Positions 26,064-35,131 of a stretch of 64,000 bases of DNA are shown here, in pieces (position 1 is the stretch's first letter; each line of letters opens with the position of its first letter). The position numbers and the translations under genes are program-made. Origin of the DNA: DATAYA01 sp963754235 (lineage in GTDB: Bacteria > Pseudomonadota > Alphaproteobacteria > Acetobacterales > Acetobacteraceae); assembly GCA_963754235.1 (NCBI GenBank), contig CAVWFK010000013.1, forward strand, positions 69,730 to 133,729. The letters are read 5' to 3'. A model generated the notes under the pieces. The model saw nothing but the letters and a program-made list of their open reading frames with translations, was not told the DNA's origin and ran no database searches.

Positions 26064-27958
26064 TCAGCCCTCGCCCTTGCCGGGCGGCAGCGGCTCCGAG
26101 GTGCGCGCCTTCGCCAGCATTCGTTCCACCCGGCCCTTGGAGAAGCCGGTTTCCGCGGCGATGTCCCTGATGCTCAGCCCGTCCTTATGCAGGGCCACCA
26201 CCCGCGCCATGTCGGCATCGGCTAGGTCGCGCATGGTCCAGCCGGACGCGCCAAGCGCGGCCTCGAAGGGCTTGGCGTCCTCGCCGTGGAAGCCGCGTGC
26301 CTTCTCGTAATGCACCTGGAAGCGGGCGCCTTCGTCGGGCTGGTAGTCATCCGACCGGCGCAGCGCGAGCACCGTATCCAACACGTCCTCGCGGCGCGAC
26401 GTGCCGCGCTGCTGCCCGCCCTTGCCGGCATGGTGGACGAACACTACGGAGCGGCCGGCGCGGCGCTGGCGCAGCGCCCAATCCTGGACTGGCAACCAGC
26501 TCTCCGCCTCGTTCTCACGCCCGCCGAGTACCAGGCTGCTGATATTGTCGGCCAGGATCACCTCGGCCTCGCCGATGGCGTCCTCAAGCCGCGGCCAGTC
26601 GGCCGCGTCCGACAAATCCAGCCCGTCCTCTTGCTGGTCGAGCGCAAGCAACCGCAGATAGTCGGGCGCGGGTGGTTCGGCTACTGCCGCATCCACGATC
26701 TCGGCCAGGCGCGATTGCAGCACCTCGGCCGGCATTTCGCCGTCCAGGATCAGCACGCGGCGCGGCTGTGGCGCGTGCCAGCGCAGGAAAGTGCCGCCTG
26801 TGGCGACGGCATGGGCAGCGCGGAGTGCGACATGCGTCTTGCCGATGCCGCGCGGGCCATACAGCATCGCCAGGCCCTTGGTCGGTAACCACGGCGCCAG
26901 CACCATTTCGCGCGGCGGAAATTCGCGCGTCAGCAGCTCGTTCAGGGTGAGCACCTGGAACGCTGACGGATTGGCGCTCGCCGCGGCTGCCGTCCCGCCC
27001 GGCGCGTTGTTCTGCACCTCGTTCCAAATCCGCTCGAATTGCCGCTCGCCCTCGGCCGCCTGCTTTTCGCTCGCCCATTCCTTCGTTGCCGGGCAGGCGA
27101 GCAGCGCCGCCTTCATGTCGGCATAGGACCAGCCGGCGCGAGCCACGGCGCAGCCGAGTCCCATTGGGCCCTCGGATCGGCTGCCGCCGCGCATGGTGGT
27201 CGCGTGGCGCAGCGCAGTATCTACGGCTCGATTAGATCGTGCGGCGCGATCGAGCCGGGCCAGTATGTCATCGGTGCCGGACGATGTCGATGACGATGAT
27301 GATGATGATGCGGCTTGCTGCCGCTGCTGCTGCACCGCCTTGCCGGCGAAAGCCGGCCCCGCCTGCTCGATCAACCATTGCAAGGTTTCGAGCGGCACGA
27401 CGCGCAGCTCGGGCGGGAAATCTTCAAGCCGCTGCCATGTGACGGCAAAGTAGCAATTCGAGATATGCAGCTCGATCGCCGGCGGATGCTCGGCGCCGTT
27501 GGCGCGTTTCCACGCTCGCCCGTGCTGCGCGCCCATGAACGCGCGCAGCTCGGAGATGTCGGCGGGATCAACCTGAAAGAACGCCTTCACGCCCCGCGCG
27601 AGGGCGAAATCTCCGAATAGGTATCGAGCCGGCGCAGCACCTCTGCCGCCCACGGCGCGATCTCGCCCGCGGTCGGATCGCGGCAGCTATCGAGATCGAC
27701 GCCAGCCAGCGATGCATCGCCACATGGGCCGAGCATCAGGCCGACGCCGCCACCTTCGCCGTTGATGATTTGCCGGCCCACGTTCGCCGCCTCGGCGCGG
27801 GTGCGCCAGGTCGCGGGATTATCGGCCTCGGCGCAGCGATCCGGAGCGAAGTAGGGAATTTTCGTCTTTTTCCCGTTGCGCGCCTCGGCCCGCCACCCAA
27901 CCCACTGTGGACGGTCCACCAGGTCCATAAGCATGATTGGCCGCATGGATGTCTCCAT
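26064..27958 (-). pseudogene. Primase-helicase (Pri-Rep type), interrupted by one frameshift
   Basis: The N-terminal part (27958 to about 27600) reads RPQWVGWRAEARNGKKTKIPY, then GVGLMLG, LAGVDLDSCRDP and DTYSEISPS, the primase-polymerase-like domain of phage and island replication proteins. The expected GVKAFFQV continuation is in another frame, which then runs to 26064. That part has a RepA-like AAA domain: Walker A GPRGIGKTHVAL, Walker B VLILDGEMP, VVFVHHAGKGG. It ends in a helix-turn-helix (LSIRDIAAETGFSKGRVERML). A Ser-rich linker comes from a GAT/GCT microsatellite near 27287-27335. One base restores about 631 residues. It would start element replication. Sequencing error cannot be excluded. 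Confidence 0.7.
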
Positions 27959-28057
27959 GCCGGCGTTCGCGCTGGCCCGCCGATCCCGCGCGTGCTATCT
28001 TCCAGCCGTAGCCGCTGAAATTGCACGCGCCGGCCGGGCGTCCCAGCTCGGCCGGTT

Positions 28058-28300
28058 TCAGTTTGCGGGCGTGTCGGCTTCCGAGGTACTGCATCGCGGC
28101 GGGCTCAAGCGTGACTCTGCCCAGGCGAGCGCATCGCCCCAGCGCGACAGCGCACGCGGGCCGAATTTGCGAAACGGCGGTCCACCGCCCCGTGTCGCCT
28201 TCGTGCTCAAGGTGCGATCTGTGATCGGGAACCCGGCTTTGGTTAGGTCGTCCGCAGTCTGTTTCCGGCTCAGCAGCGCGTCCGGTTCGTGAATTTGCAT
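28058..28300 (-). CDS. AlpA/excisionase-like helix-turn-helix protein
   Basis: 80 residues from ATG 28300 (28312 possible). LLSRKQTADDLTKAGFPITDRTLSTKATRGGGPPFRKFGPRALSRWGDALAWAESR matches the winged-helix excisionase/AlpA pattern: recognition helix, GGGPPF turn and a W-containing final helix. Such proteins control integrase direction or island induction. Located between a hypothetical gene and the primase-helicase on the same strand. Confidence 0.7.
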   Translation of the reverse strand: MQIHEPDALLSRKQTADDLTKAGFPITDRTLSTKATRGGGPPFRKFGPRALSRWGDALAWAESRLSPPRCSTSEADTPAN

Positions 28301-28302
28301 TC

Positions 28303-29037
28303 TCAACGCCATTCGGTTGCGCGCAAGCGCGCCGTTGCGATGGCGTAGTCAGCTAGTGCGCTTCGCCCGGCGGCGCATCGGTGACAATTCAGGTTCACGA
28401 TTGTCACCGTGACAAGCCGGCCGGGGAAATGTCCCCTGCAAGACCGGCGCCGCAGCTCATGGCGCCGGAAGTGCGCGGCTTCGCGTTGCAAGAACTTTGC
28501 GACCGCGCCGACGCTCGGCCGCTCGCCGGTAATGTGCGGCACGACGGCGGCCACGTAGCGGGCTACTGGCCCATCGTTGGAGAGTTGGAGCACTATGCCG
28601 GGGTTCGCGGCTTCCATTGCGTCCCGGAATTGCCCCGCTAGCGACCAGGCGAAGTCCTGCCAGCGGCCGAGCGGAACGATTGGACAAATCCCGACGCGCC
28701 AGGTTTCCCACGCGCCCGCCAGAAAGTCCTGCGCCGTCACGATTTGCCGCAGCACGAGGGCAACATCCTCCGGGTGCTCGCCGTTCGCACGGTAGGACGC
28801 CGCGATGCGCCGCATGTGCTCGATCTCGCCGGGCAGCAGCCCGCGCAATTTGTCGATTGCGCTCCGCAACTGCTGCCGTCGCGCGTCGCGGGCGCAAAGC
28901 TCGCGGTATCCGGCCAGGTTCCGGGCGAGCTTATCGCAGTTCGACGGCGGAAGGTGCGAGCCGCGTACCACCCGTTCGCGCTCGAGCAGCGCGCGCAGCC
29001 ATGCGCCAGTGAGTTCCGCGGGCGGGTCGGATGTCAT
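28303..29037 (-). CDS. Island protein of unknown function
   Basis: 244 residues, mostly helical (LRALLERERVVRG, LRSAIDKLRGLLPGEIEHMRRIAASYRANGEHPEDVALVLRQIV), with a central WRVGICPIVPLGRWQDFAWSLAGQFRDAM. The last 50 residues, from CRGHFPGRLVTVTIVN onward, look less protein-like. No family is recognised. It lies between int and the AlpA-like gene in the same direction and is likely part of the replication/regulation unit. Confidence 0.5.
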   Translation of the reverse strand: MTSDPPAELTGAWLRALLERERVVRGSHLPPSNCDKLARNLAGYRELCARDARRQQLRSAIDKLRGLLPGEIEHMRRIAASYRANGEHPEDVALVLRQIVTAQDFLAGAWETWRVGICPIVPLGRWQDFAWSLAGQFRDAMEAANPGIVLQLSNDGPVARYVAAVVPHITGERPSVGAVAKFLQREAAHFRRHELRRRSCRGHFPGRLVTVTIVNLNCHRCAAGRSALADYAIATARLRATEWR

Positions 29038-29156
29038 CGCGCCTCCGATGCGCGTGCTCCGATAGTGAGTGGGGCGCGGCGGCCCGGTCGGAGCCCGGGT
29101 GTTCGGGGATCAGCCTAGCCACGCCGAGTCGCGAGTATACCAGATTCAGCGGCAGT

Positions 29157-30428
29157 TCAGGCGCGTTGCAGCTCGATCACCTCGGCGCTCGGTGCCTCGC
29201 CCATCAGCTCGGCGATGCGCCGCGCCACAGCATCCGCCACGGCGAGCAGCACGGCATCGGCGGAATGGACGTAACGCGAGGTGACCGAGTGCCCCTTGTG
29301 GCCGACCAGGGCGGCAATAGTCGGCTCGGAATAGCCGAGGTCCGCCGCCGTGCTCGCGAGCGAATGCCTCAACACATGCGGGCTCACGTCCCCCGGCAAC
29401 TCGCCCAGTTTGGCGATGCGGGTCCAAATCTTGCGGAAGCCGCTCATGCGCCCTTCGCCGCGGGTCGGTGGGAAAACCAGCCCTTCGCCCACGCGCGGCA
29501 ACGCGCGCAGCACATCGCACGCGCCATCCGCCAGAGGGCGCAGGCTGGCGCCGGTCTTGGTATCGGCCAGGCGCGCGGTGCGGCGGGCCAGGTCAATATC
29601 CGCCCAGCGCAGCCCCAGCGCCTCGCCCGAGCGCCAGCCGGTCAGCGCGAGGAAGCGCACGGCCGCGATCGCGGCAGGCCAGATCCCGGCGGCCTCGGCT
29701 CGGCGCAGCGCCGTTCCGAGGGCGGCGTATTCGTTGTCCGAAAGCCGGCGTTCGCGCTTCCGATCCGCGAAGCGCGCGATGCCATGCGCCGGGTTGTCCG
29801 CCCGCAGCCCGGCGCGCAGGGCATAGGTGAAAATCCCGCCCAACAGCCCGACCGCACGCGATGCCGCCATTTGCCCGCCGCGGACTAGGGATAGACCGCG
29901 CGGCTTGGTTTTGCGCCGGTTGACGGTCCGGCCCTCGGCCACGGCGTGCATGAATGCTTCGATATCGCGGAGCGTCACCGCGGCCGCGGGCAGGGCGCCA
30001 AGCAGCGGCTTGATGTGTCCTTCGACGCGCCCGCGGTCCAACTCCAGCGTGCTCGCCTTCTTCGGCTTGCGGGAGCGCGAGAGAACCCGCCCAGCCGCAG
30101 CGTCAGCGAGGTAGCGATCGCATAGCTCGGCCACGGTCACGGCCTTGCGCCTGGCTTGCTTCTCGGCCGCGGGATCGGTGCCCTTCACCTTCTCGCCGAG
30201 CAGCCGGCGGGCTTCCTCGCGCGCCGTCTCGGGCGTCCACGGCGCGCCGTGGCGGCCAATCGTGTGCCAACGCTGGCGCCCCTCGGGCGTGCGGTAGAAC
30301 AGGACGTAGGACACTGCTTCGCCCTTCTGGCGGCGGGCATGGAAGCCCGGCACAGCGGTATCCCATAGCTGCTGGCCTGGCTTCAGCGCCCGCACCTCGC
30401 GCAGTCCGATCCGCTTTCGCCCCGCCAT
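29157..30428 (-). CDS. Tyrosine recombinase/integrase of the tRNA-Gly element
   Basis: 423 residues. The N-terminus is a DUF4102-like arm-binding domain (GLREVRALKPGQQLWDTAVPGFHARRQKG). A core-binding SAM-like domain follows (VTVAELCDRYLAD), then the catalytic domain with Arg in LTGWRSGEALGLRWADIDL, HVLRHSLAS, the GH of LVGHKGHSVTSRYVH and the nucleophile Tyr in that last motif. All catalytic residues are present. It lies 168 nt from the right att core, which fits integration into tRNA-Gly. It is transcribed into the element. Confidence 0.93.
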   Translation of the reverse strand: MAGRKRIGLREVRALKPGQQLWDTAVPGFHARRQKGEAVSYVLFYRTPEGRQRWHTIGRHGAPWTPETAREEARRLLGEKVKGTDPAAEKQARRKAVTVAELCDRYLADAAAGRVLSRSRKPKKASTLELDRGRVEGHIKPLLGALPAAAVTLRDIEAFMHAVAEGRTVNRRKTKPRGLSLVRGGQMAASRAVGLLGGIFTYALRAGLRADNPAHGIARFADRKRERRLSDNEYAALGTALRRAEAAGIWPAAIAAVRFLALTGWRSGEALGLRWADIDLARRTARLADTKTGASLRPLADGACDVLRALPRVGEGLVFPPTRGEGRMSGFRKIWTRIAKLGELPGDVSPHVLRHSLASTAADLGYSEPTIAALVGHKGHSVTSRYVHSADAVLLAVADAVARRIAELMGEAPSAEVIELQRA

Positions 30429-30460
30429 CGTTGCCCCCCGCTTTGCTTACTAGGCGGCCC

Positions 30461-30528
30461 TAGCAAGCACAAAGCAAGCAGGTTTGCGCAAATCCTAGCA
30501 AGCGCCGGCGTCAGGTAGCAAACGAAAT
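30461..30528 (+). promoter_or_regulatory. Right arm-type sites and int promoter region
   Basis: TAGCAAGCACAAAGCAAGCA (30461-30480) matches the left-end motif at 19 of 20 positions. Two more copies of the half-site follow: TAGCAAGC at 30496 and TAGCAAAC at 30516. They lie between the integrase start and the att core, so they may serve both as arm sites and in control of int. Confidence 0.6.
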
Positions 30529-30595
30529 ATGACGGCAGGAGCAGGATTCTGGCGAGCGTTGCAAAGTCGCACAAACCGCCGCAAGCCATAGGACA

Positions 30596-30644
30596 AACCT
30601 TGCCAAGGTTGGGGTCGAGGGTTCGAATCCCTTCGCCCGCTCCA
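30596..30644 (+). repeat. attR: 49-bp duplicate of the tRNA-Gly 3' end
   Basis: Identical to 11522-11570. There is no 5' half of a tRNA before it, so it is an attachment remnant, not a gene. It marks the right boundary of the island. Confidence 0.93.
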
Positions 30645-30990
30645 GGTTTCTTCTTGTCCGACCCAGAGACATGGGTGACGGGTTGTCCCCTAGGTATGGG
30701 TGACATCTCGTGTCGAACGGGTTGTCGCCCCGAGTCGCCGCAGAACTCTGATGGCACTCATCGACCGACGCGGGACGAGGCCAATCCAAGCGATCGTTCC
30801 CCCCGATCACCGGCGCGGTCGCGCGCCCGATGCCGGCGAACTGCGGACCAAGCCGGTCGCAGCGCCCAACCACCCGCGCCGGACCCGATCGCCGCTCAGA
30901 GCGGGCGTCGTGGGCGTGACCATCCTGGGGTTGGCGGCCTTCGGCCAATCGACTAAGCCAACGCAACGATCCTGCGGGAGGAAACAACCG
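30645..30990. other. Gap holding an IS-end-like repeat and the leader of the ABC operon
   Basis: ATGGGTGAC occurs at 30671-30679 and 30696-30704, in a context (GACATGGGTGACGGGTTGT) that resembles the outer ends of IS481-type elements. No transposase is left. A long frame covers the gap but has no protein character. It ends in CGGGAGGAAAC, the ribosome-binding site of the substrate-binding protein gene. Confidence 0.35.
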
Positions 30991-32001
30991 ATGAAGCGCA
31001 TCGTGATGGCAGCGGCGCTCGCTGCCGGAGTTACCCTCGCTGGCGGCAACGGCGCGGTGCAGGCGCAGACCGTCTCCATCATGGTCGGCGGCATGTCGAA
31101 GCAGATCTACCTGCCCGCGAAGCTTGCCGAGCAGCTCGGATACTTCAAGGATCAAGGCCTGAAGGTCGAGCTCTCCGACGAGCAGGCCGGCATCGAAGGG
31201 GCTGACGCGATGATCGCGGGAGAGGTGCAGGGCGTGGTCGGCTTCTACGACCACACGGTCGATCTGCAAGGCAAGGGCAAATATGCCGAAAGCGTGGTGC
31301 AGTTCGGCCAGGTGCCCGGCGAAGTCGAGCTGGTCTCCAGCAAGGTCGCGAACAAGGTCCACGGCTTCAAGGACCTCAAGGGCATGACCCTCGGCGTCAC
31401 CGGGCTCGGCTCGTCCACCAACTTCCTCACCCTCTACATGGCGGCGCGCGCCGGGCTCAAACCGGGCGACATCACCACGCTCGCGGTCGGCGCCGGCGCC
31501 ACCTTCATCGCGGCGATGCAGCAGAACCGCATCCAGGCCGGCATGACCACCGAGCCCACCGTATCGCGCGCCCTCTCGACCGGCCTCGGCAAGATCTTGG
31601 TCGATATGCGCACGGCCGAGGGCACCAAGGCGGCGCTCGGCGGCACCTATCCGGCGGCCTGCCTCTACATGTCGAACAGCTACGTCCAGAAGCATCCCGA
31701 GGTGACGCAGAAACTGGTCAACGGCTTCGTCAAGACGATGCAATGGATCCACGCCCACACGCCCGAGCAGATCGCGGACAAGCTGCCGAAGGACTACTAC
31801 GCCGGCAGCAAGGCCATGTACGTGAAGGCGCTCGGCGAGGGCAAGGGGATGTACACGCCAGACGGCAAGATGCCGGCCGACGGCCCCGCGACCGTATTCA
31901 AGGTGCTCAGCACGTTCGAGCCCGGGCTGAAGGGCAAGACGATCGACCTCTCCAAGACCTATACCACCGCGTTCGTGGACAAGGCGCTCGCGGCACACTG
32001 A
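30991..32001 (+). CDS. ABC transporter substrate-binding protein (NitT/TauT, NMT1/THI5-like)
   Basis: 336 residues. MKRIVMAAALAAGVTLAGGNGAVQAQ is a Sec signal peptide, so the protein is periplasmic. The mature start VSIMVGGMSKQIYLPAKLAEQLGYFKDQGLKVELSDEQAG matches SsuA/THI5-like binding proteins, with G-x-x-A-M-I-A-G-E-V-Q and LGVTGLGSSTNFLT forming the ligand cleft. Ligands in this family include sulfonates, nitrate, pyrimidines and aromatic acids; which one applies cannot be told. First gene of a three-gene operon with ATPase and permease. Confidence 0.85.
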   Translation: MKRIVMAAALAAGVTLAGGNGAVQAQTVSIMVGGMSKQIYLPAKLAEQLGYFKDQGLKVELSDEQAGIEGADAMIAGEVQGVVGFYDHTVDLQGKGKYAESVVQFGQVPGEVELVSSKVANKVHGFKDLKGMTLGVTGLGSSTNFLTLYMAARAGLKPGDITTLAVGAGATFIAAMQQNRIQAGMTTEPTVSRALSTGLGKILVDMRTAEGTKAALGGTYPAACLYMSNSYVQKHPEVTQKLVNGFVKTMQWIHAHTPEQIADKLPKDYYAGSKAMYVKALGEGKGMYTPDGKMPADGPATVFKVLSTFEPGLKGKTIDLSKTYTTAFVDKALAAH

Positions 32002-32003
32002 CG

Positions 32004-32795
32004 ATGGCGGTTCCCGCCGTCGCCCTGAACGACGTCGCGCGCCGCTTTGTGCGCCCTGACGGCGGTATGATCTCGGCCCTCGAGGAGTTCACGCTGGAAA
32101 TCGGCGCCGGCGAGTTCTGCGCCATCGTCGGCCCCACCGGCTGCGGCAAGTCGACCACGCTCGGCCTCGTCGCGGGCCTTGCCGAGCCGCAGGCCGGGCG
32201 TGTGGAACTGTTCGGGCAGCGCGTCACGGGAATCGACCGGCGGGTTGGCTTCGTGTTTCAGCAGGACGCCCTGTTTCCCTGGACCAGCGTGCTCGGCAAC
32301 GTCATCGCCGGCCCGCGCTTCCGCGGCGCCGACCGCGCGAGCGCTGAAGCCCGAGCGCGCGACTGGATCGCGCGCGTCAATCTCGGCGGCTTCGAACGCA
32401 ACTATCCGCACCAGCTCTCGGGTGGGATGCGCAAGCGCGTGGCCCTGGCGCAGACCTTCATCAACGCGCCCGCGGTGCTGCTGATGGACGAACCCTTCAG
32501 CGCGCTCGACGTGCAGACGCGCGAGCTGATGCAGGAAGAGCTGCTGACGCTGTGGGGTCAGAACCAAGCAGCGGTGCTGTTCGTCACCCACGATCTCGAC
32601 GAGGCGATCCTGCTCGCCGACAGGGTCGCCGTGCTCACCTCTCGCCCGGCGCGGGTCAAGACCGTCTATCCGATCGACCTGCCGCGCCCGCGGCAGATCG
32701 CAGAATTGCGCTACGATATGCGCTTCATCGAGATCGCACGAAAGCTCGCCGATGACCTGCGGGTCGAGGTGATGCGCGCACGGGCCGCCGCATGA
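32004..32795 (+). CDS. ABC transporter ATPase (NitT/TauT family)
   Basis: 263 residues. Walker A GPTGCGKSTT, Q-loop FVFQQDALFPW, signature LSGGMRKRVALAQ, Walker B VLLMDEPFSALD and H-loop VTHDLDEA are all intact. It starts 3 nt after the substrate-binding gene, and its end overlaps the permease start as ATGA. It powers the NitT/TauT-type importer from the cytoplasmic side. Confidence 0.93.
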   Translation: MAVPAVALNDVARRFVRPDGGMISALEEFTLEIGAGEFCAIVGPTGCGKSTTLGLVAGLAEPQAGRVELFGQRVTGIDRRVGFVFQQDALFPWTSVLGNVIAGPRFRGADRASAEARARDWIARVNLGGFERNYPHQLSGGMRKRVALAQTFINAPAVLLMDEPFSALDVQTRELMQEELLTLWGQNQAAVLFVTHDLDEAILLADRVAVLTSRPARVKTVYPIDLPRPRQIAELRYDMRFIEIARKLADDLRVEVMRARAAA

Positions 32796-33640
32796 GCACG
32801 ACGGTCGACAGCCTGACCGATACCCGGGTCGCCATCCCGCAGGCGGCACGGCTGCGCCGCCGGCGGATGCTGGTCTCAGCCCTGCGCTTGCTGGTGCTGG
32901 TGGTGATTTTGGGCGCGTGGGAGGGCGGGGTCGATGCCCACCTGATCGACCCGTTCTTCTTCGGCCAGCCCAGCGGCATCGCGGTCCGCTTATGGGACTG
33001 GATCGTGAACGGCACCTCGATCGGGCCCCTGTGGTTCCAGGTCTGGGTGACCATGTACGAGGCCGTGCTCGGCTTCCTGATCGGGGCCGCACTTGGCATC
33101 GTCTGCGGCATCGTGCTCGGCCGCAATGCGCTGCTCGCCGACGTCTTTTCGATCTACATCAAGATCGGCAACTCGATCCCGCGCGTCGTGCTCGGCTCGA
33201 TCTTCATCGTCTCGCTCGGCTTGGGCATCTGGTCGAAGGTGGCGCTCGGTGTGGTGATGGTGTTCTTTGTCGTGTTCGGAAACGCCTTCCAGGGAGTCCG
33301 TGAGGCCGACCGTAACGTCATAGCGAACGCCCGCATCCTCGGTGCCGGGCCGTGGCAGGTGACGCGCGCTGTGGTGATCCCGTCCGCGCTGTCGTGGATT
33401 CTCGCGAGCCTACACGTCAGCTTCGGCTTCGCCCTGATCGGCGCGATCGTGGGCGAGTTCCTCGGCGCCAAGAAAGGCATGGGCCTGCTGATCGCGACGG
33501 CGCAGGGCACCTTCGACGCCAACGGCGTGTTCGCAGCCATGATCGTGGTCGCGGTCGTGGCTCTGATCGCAGAAGGTTTCCTTACCCTGATCGAGAACCG
33601 GCTGCTGGTCTGGCGCCCCGAGCAGTCGCGCGGCGAGTGA
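32792..33640 (+). CDS. ABC transporter permease (NitT/TauT family)
   Basis: 282 residues with about six membrane helices (LLVLVVILGAWEGG, VLGFLIGAALGIVCGIVLG, GVVMVFFVVFGNAF, FGFALIGAIVGEFLGAKKGMG). The cytoplasmic EAA loop is seen as READRNVIANARILGAGPWQVTRAVVIPSAL, the contact site for the ATPase. Last gene of the three-gene operon. Confidence 0.9.
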   Translation: MSTTVDSLTDTRVAIPQAARLRRRRMLVSALRLLVLVVILGAWEGGVDAHLIDPFFFGQPSGIAVRLWDWIVNGTSIGPLWFQVWVTMYEAVLGFLIGAALGIVCGIVLGRNALLADVFSIYIKIGNSIPRVVLGSIFIVSLGLGIWSKVALGVVMVFFVVFGNAFQGVREADRNVIANARILGAGPWQVTRAVVIPSALSWILASLHVSFGFALIGAIVGEFLGAKKGMGLLIATAQGTFDANGVFAAMIVVAVVALIAEGFLTLIENRLLVWRPEQSRGE

Positions 33641-34308
33641 GCGAATTGGGTTAGCCACACGCGAACGCACTTGCCCGCGAAGGTTCTGCCAAATCGCGGC
33701 GCGAAGCAGCACAACCACAGCGCGAGCCCGGGACCATTGGCGCTGTCGCCTCGTCTGTCAGAAATCGCCGGCGGCATCGGACCGTGCGCAAATGCCGAGG
33801 CGCTGATCACGATCACGATTACGTGGTTGCGGCATTGGGTGCGCAGCGCCATCCCGGACGAACTGATGGGTTCGCCCGGCTTTGCGCCGGAATACGGAGG
33901 CGATGCGGATTGCGTCGCAGCATTTGCCCGAAGCACGTCATCGCGGACCGCGTCGGCCACGCGGCCGGATGTTGAGGGACGCACTTGCGCGACCTCCGGG
34001 GCAATCCTACTCTGAAGTTGCTGAACTTTCGGTGTCGCCGGAGCGTTGAGCACGCCGGATCGCCAGCCGGGGATGGGGTTCCCCGCCAACCGCCGCAGAG
34101 GCTGATGACCCCTCGGTGCTGAGCGGTCGGAGGGTGCGTGCCGTGGGCGACCCGATCGAATATTTCGCTGATACGCCACCGCTCGAACCGGCGGCAGTGC
34201 CGGCCAGCCGTGCACCGCCATGCAGCCCGATCCGTGTTCCATGCGCGATGCACGCGTCCGCCGAGTTACCGCGGCGCAGCAAACTCACCCTTCAGCCGGA
34301 GTGCCGTC
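33641..34308. other. 668-bp gap without a supported gene
   Basis: Several long frames on both strands lack protein character or start signals. A short GGGGA...TCCCC hairpin lies near 34070-34085. It probably contains the end of the ABC operon transcript and the promoter of the gene at 34309, but no clear boxes are visible. Confidence 0.4.
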
Positions 34309-35049
34309 ATGACCGTCGATAAGCGGCTCGAAGCCCTGTATGGCAAGGTCGAACTCGTCCGCGGCGTGGGCAAGCCACGGCACGGCCAGCTCTGCATCAT
34401 GTCACTCGTGGCATTCCTGGCCGGCGAGCGCCATTCCGACCATCCGAACACCGCGTCGCCGGCGATCCGAAGCTTCGCCATCACGATCAACGACCAGATG
34501 CCGGATGATCTACGCGGGCGGCTCAAGCCGTTCGCGCCGGCGATCATCGGCACCCGCGACGAACTCGATCTGGTGCGCGCCGAGATGCTCATCACGGCGG
34601 TACGAGAGGAGATCCTGCCGCGCATCTGCGTGGACTTCGTCGGGTTGTCGAGCGGCGACGGCGACATCTTCGGCCACGCGGCCGAGGGAATCCGTGTCAG
34701 TCACGTGCTGCGGGCGCGACTGGCGATATTCCTCAACCGCCCTGCCGTAAGCGATCGAACGCGGGCGCCGGGAGAAATCGCCGCTGCCGCCGCGGACCTG
34801 CTCGTCTGTTGCGCGCGCGAGGCGCCAAGTGCCGCGGTGTCGATGTGGTACTGGACGAAGGCGATCGATCTGCTCGACCACATGTGCGAGATTCGCCACC
34901 CGCGGGCGGCCGGCATCGACATGGCGCGGATTGTACGGCTCGATGAATTGCTGGCACGCCATCAGCGCGGTCGCCGAGGCGGCACCGGCACGGCCTGGGC
35001 GATCGAGCGCGTCCGGCGGCTGCTCCCTGACTGGGCGATCCCGGACTGA
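34309..35049 (+). CDS. Conserved-looking protein of unknown function
   Basis: 246 residues from ATG 34309. It has a globular composition with a central HGQLCIMSLVAFLAGERHSDHPNTASPAIRSFAITIND and a helical C-terminal half (YWTKAIDLLDHMCEI, TAWAIERVRRLLPDW). No signal peptide and no family recognised. It sits 82 nt upstream of the histidine phosphatase gene and may share its transcript. Confidence 0.6.
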   Translation: MTVDKRLEALYGKVELVRGVGKPRHGQLCIMSLVAFLAGERHSDHPNTASPAIRSFAITINDQMPDDLRGRLKPFAPAIIGTRDELDLVRAEMLITAVREEILPRICVDFVGLSSGDGDIFGHAAEGIRVSHVLRARLAIFLNRPAVSDRTRAPGEIAAAAADLLVCCAREAPSAAVSMWYWTKAIDLLDHMCEIRHPRAAGIDMARIVRLDELLARHQRGRRGGTGTAWAIERVRRLLPDWAIPD

Positions 35050-35131
35050 GTGGGTTGTCGTGACGGCCTCGGCGAGCGTCGTCGGCAGTGCCGCGGCGGC
35101 GGGTCCGAACGCGTGTTCCTGACGGTCGCGA

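Larger units (their letters stand above)
11571..30595. mobile_element. 19-kb integrative element in tRNA-Gly(GCC)
   Basis: Bounded by the 49-bp direct repeat. It encodes a tyrosine integrase beside the right end, an AlpA/excisionase-like protein, a primase-helicase and terminase-small-like proteins, plus cargo (secreted glycoside hydrolase, methyltransferase, large membrane protein, orphan protein). No capsid, tail or conjugation genes are seen, so on its own it is not a full phage or a self-transmissible ICE. Many genes inside carry frameshifts or truncations and there are transposase remnants, so it may no longer move. Boundaries are seen directly; the satellite-like nature is inferred. Confidence 0.88.

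Noticed and set aside
27287..27335. GAT/GCT trinucleotide run as a regulatory repeat
   Set aside because: It encodes a Ser/Gln-rich linker in the primase-helicase and is explained as a coding microsatellite.
30596..30644. Second tRNA-Gly gene
   Set aside because: Only the 3' 49 nt are present; the 5' half of the tRNA is missing, so it is an attachment-site copy.
33154..34242. 362-codon minus-strand frame over the permease end and gap
   Set aside because: More than a third is antisense to the NitT/TauT permease and the remainder has no recognisable feature.
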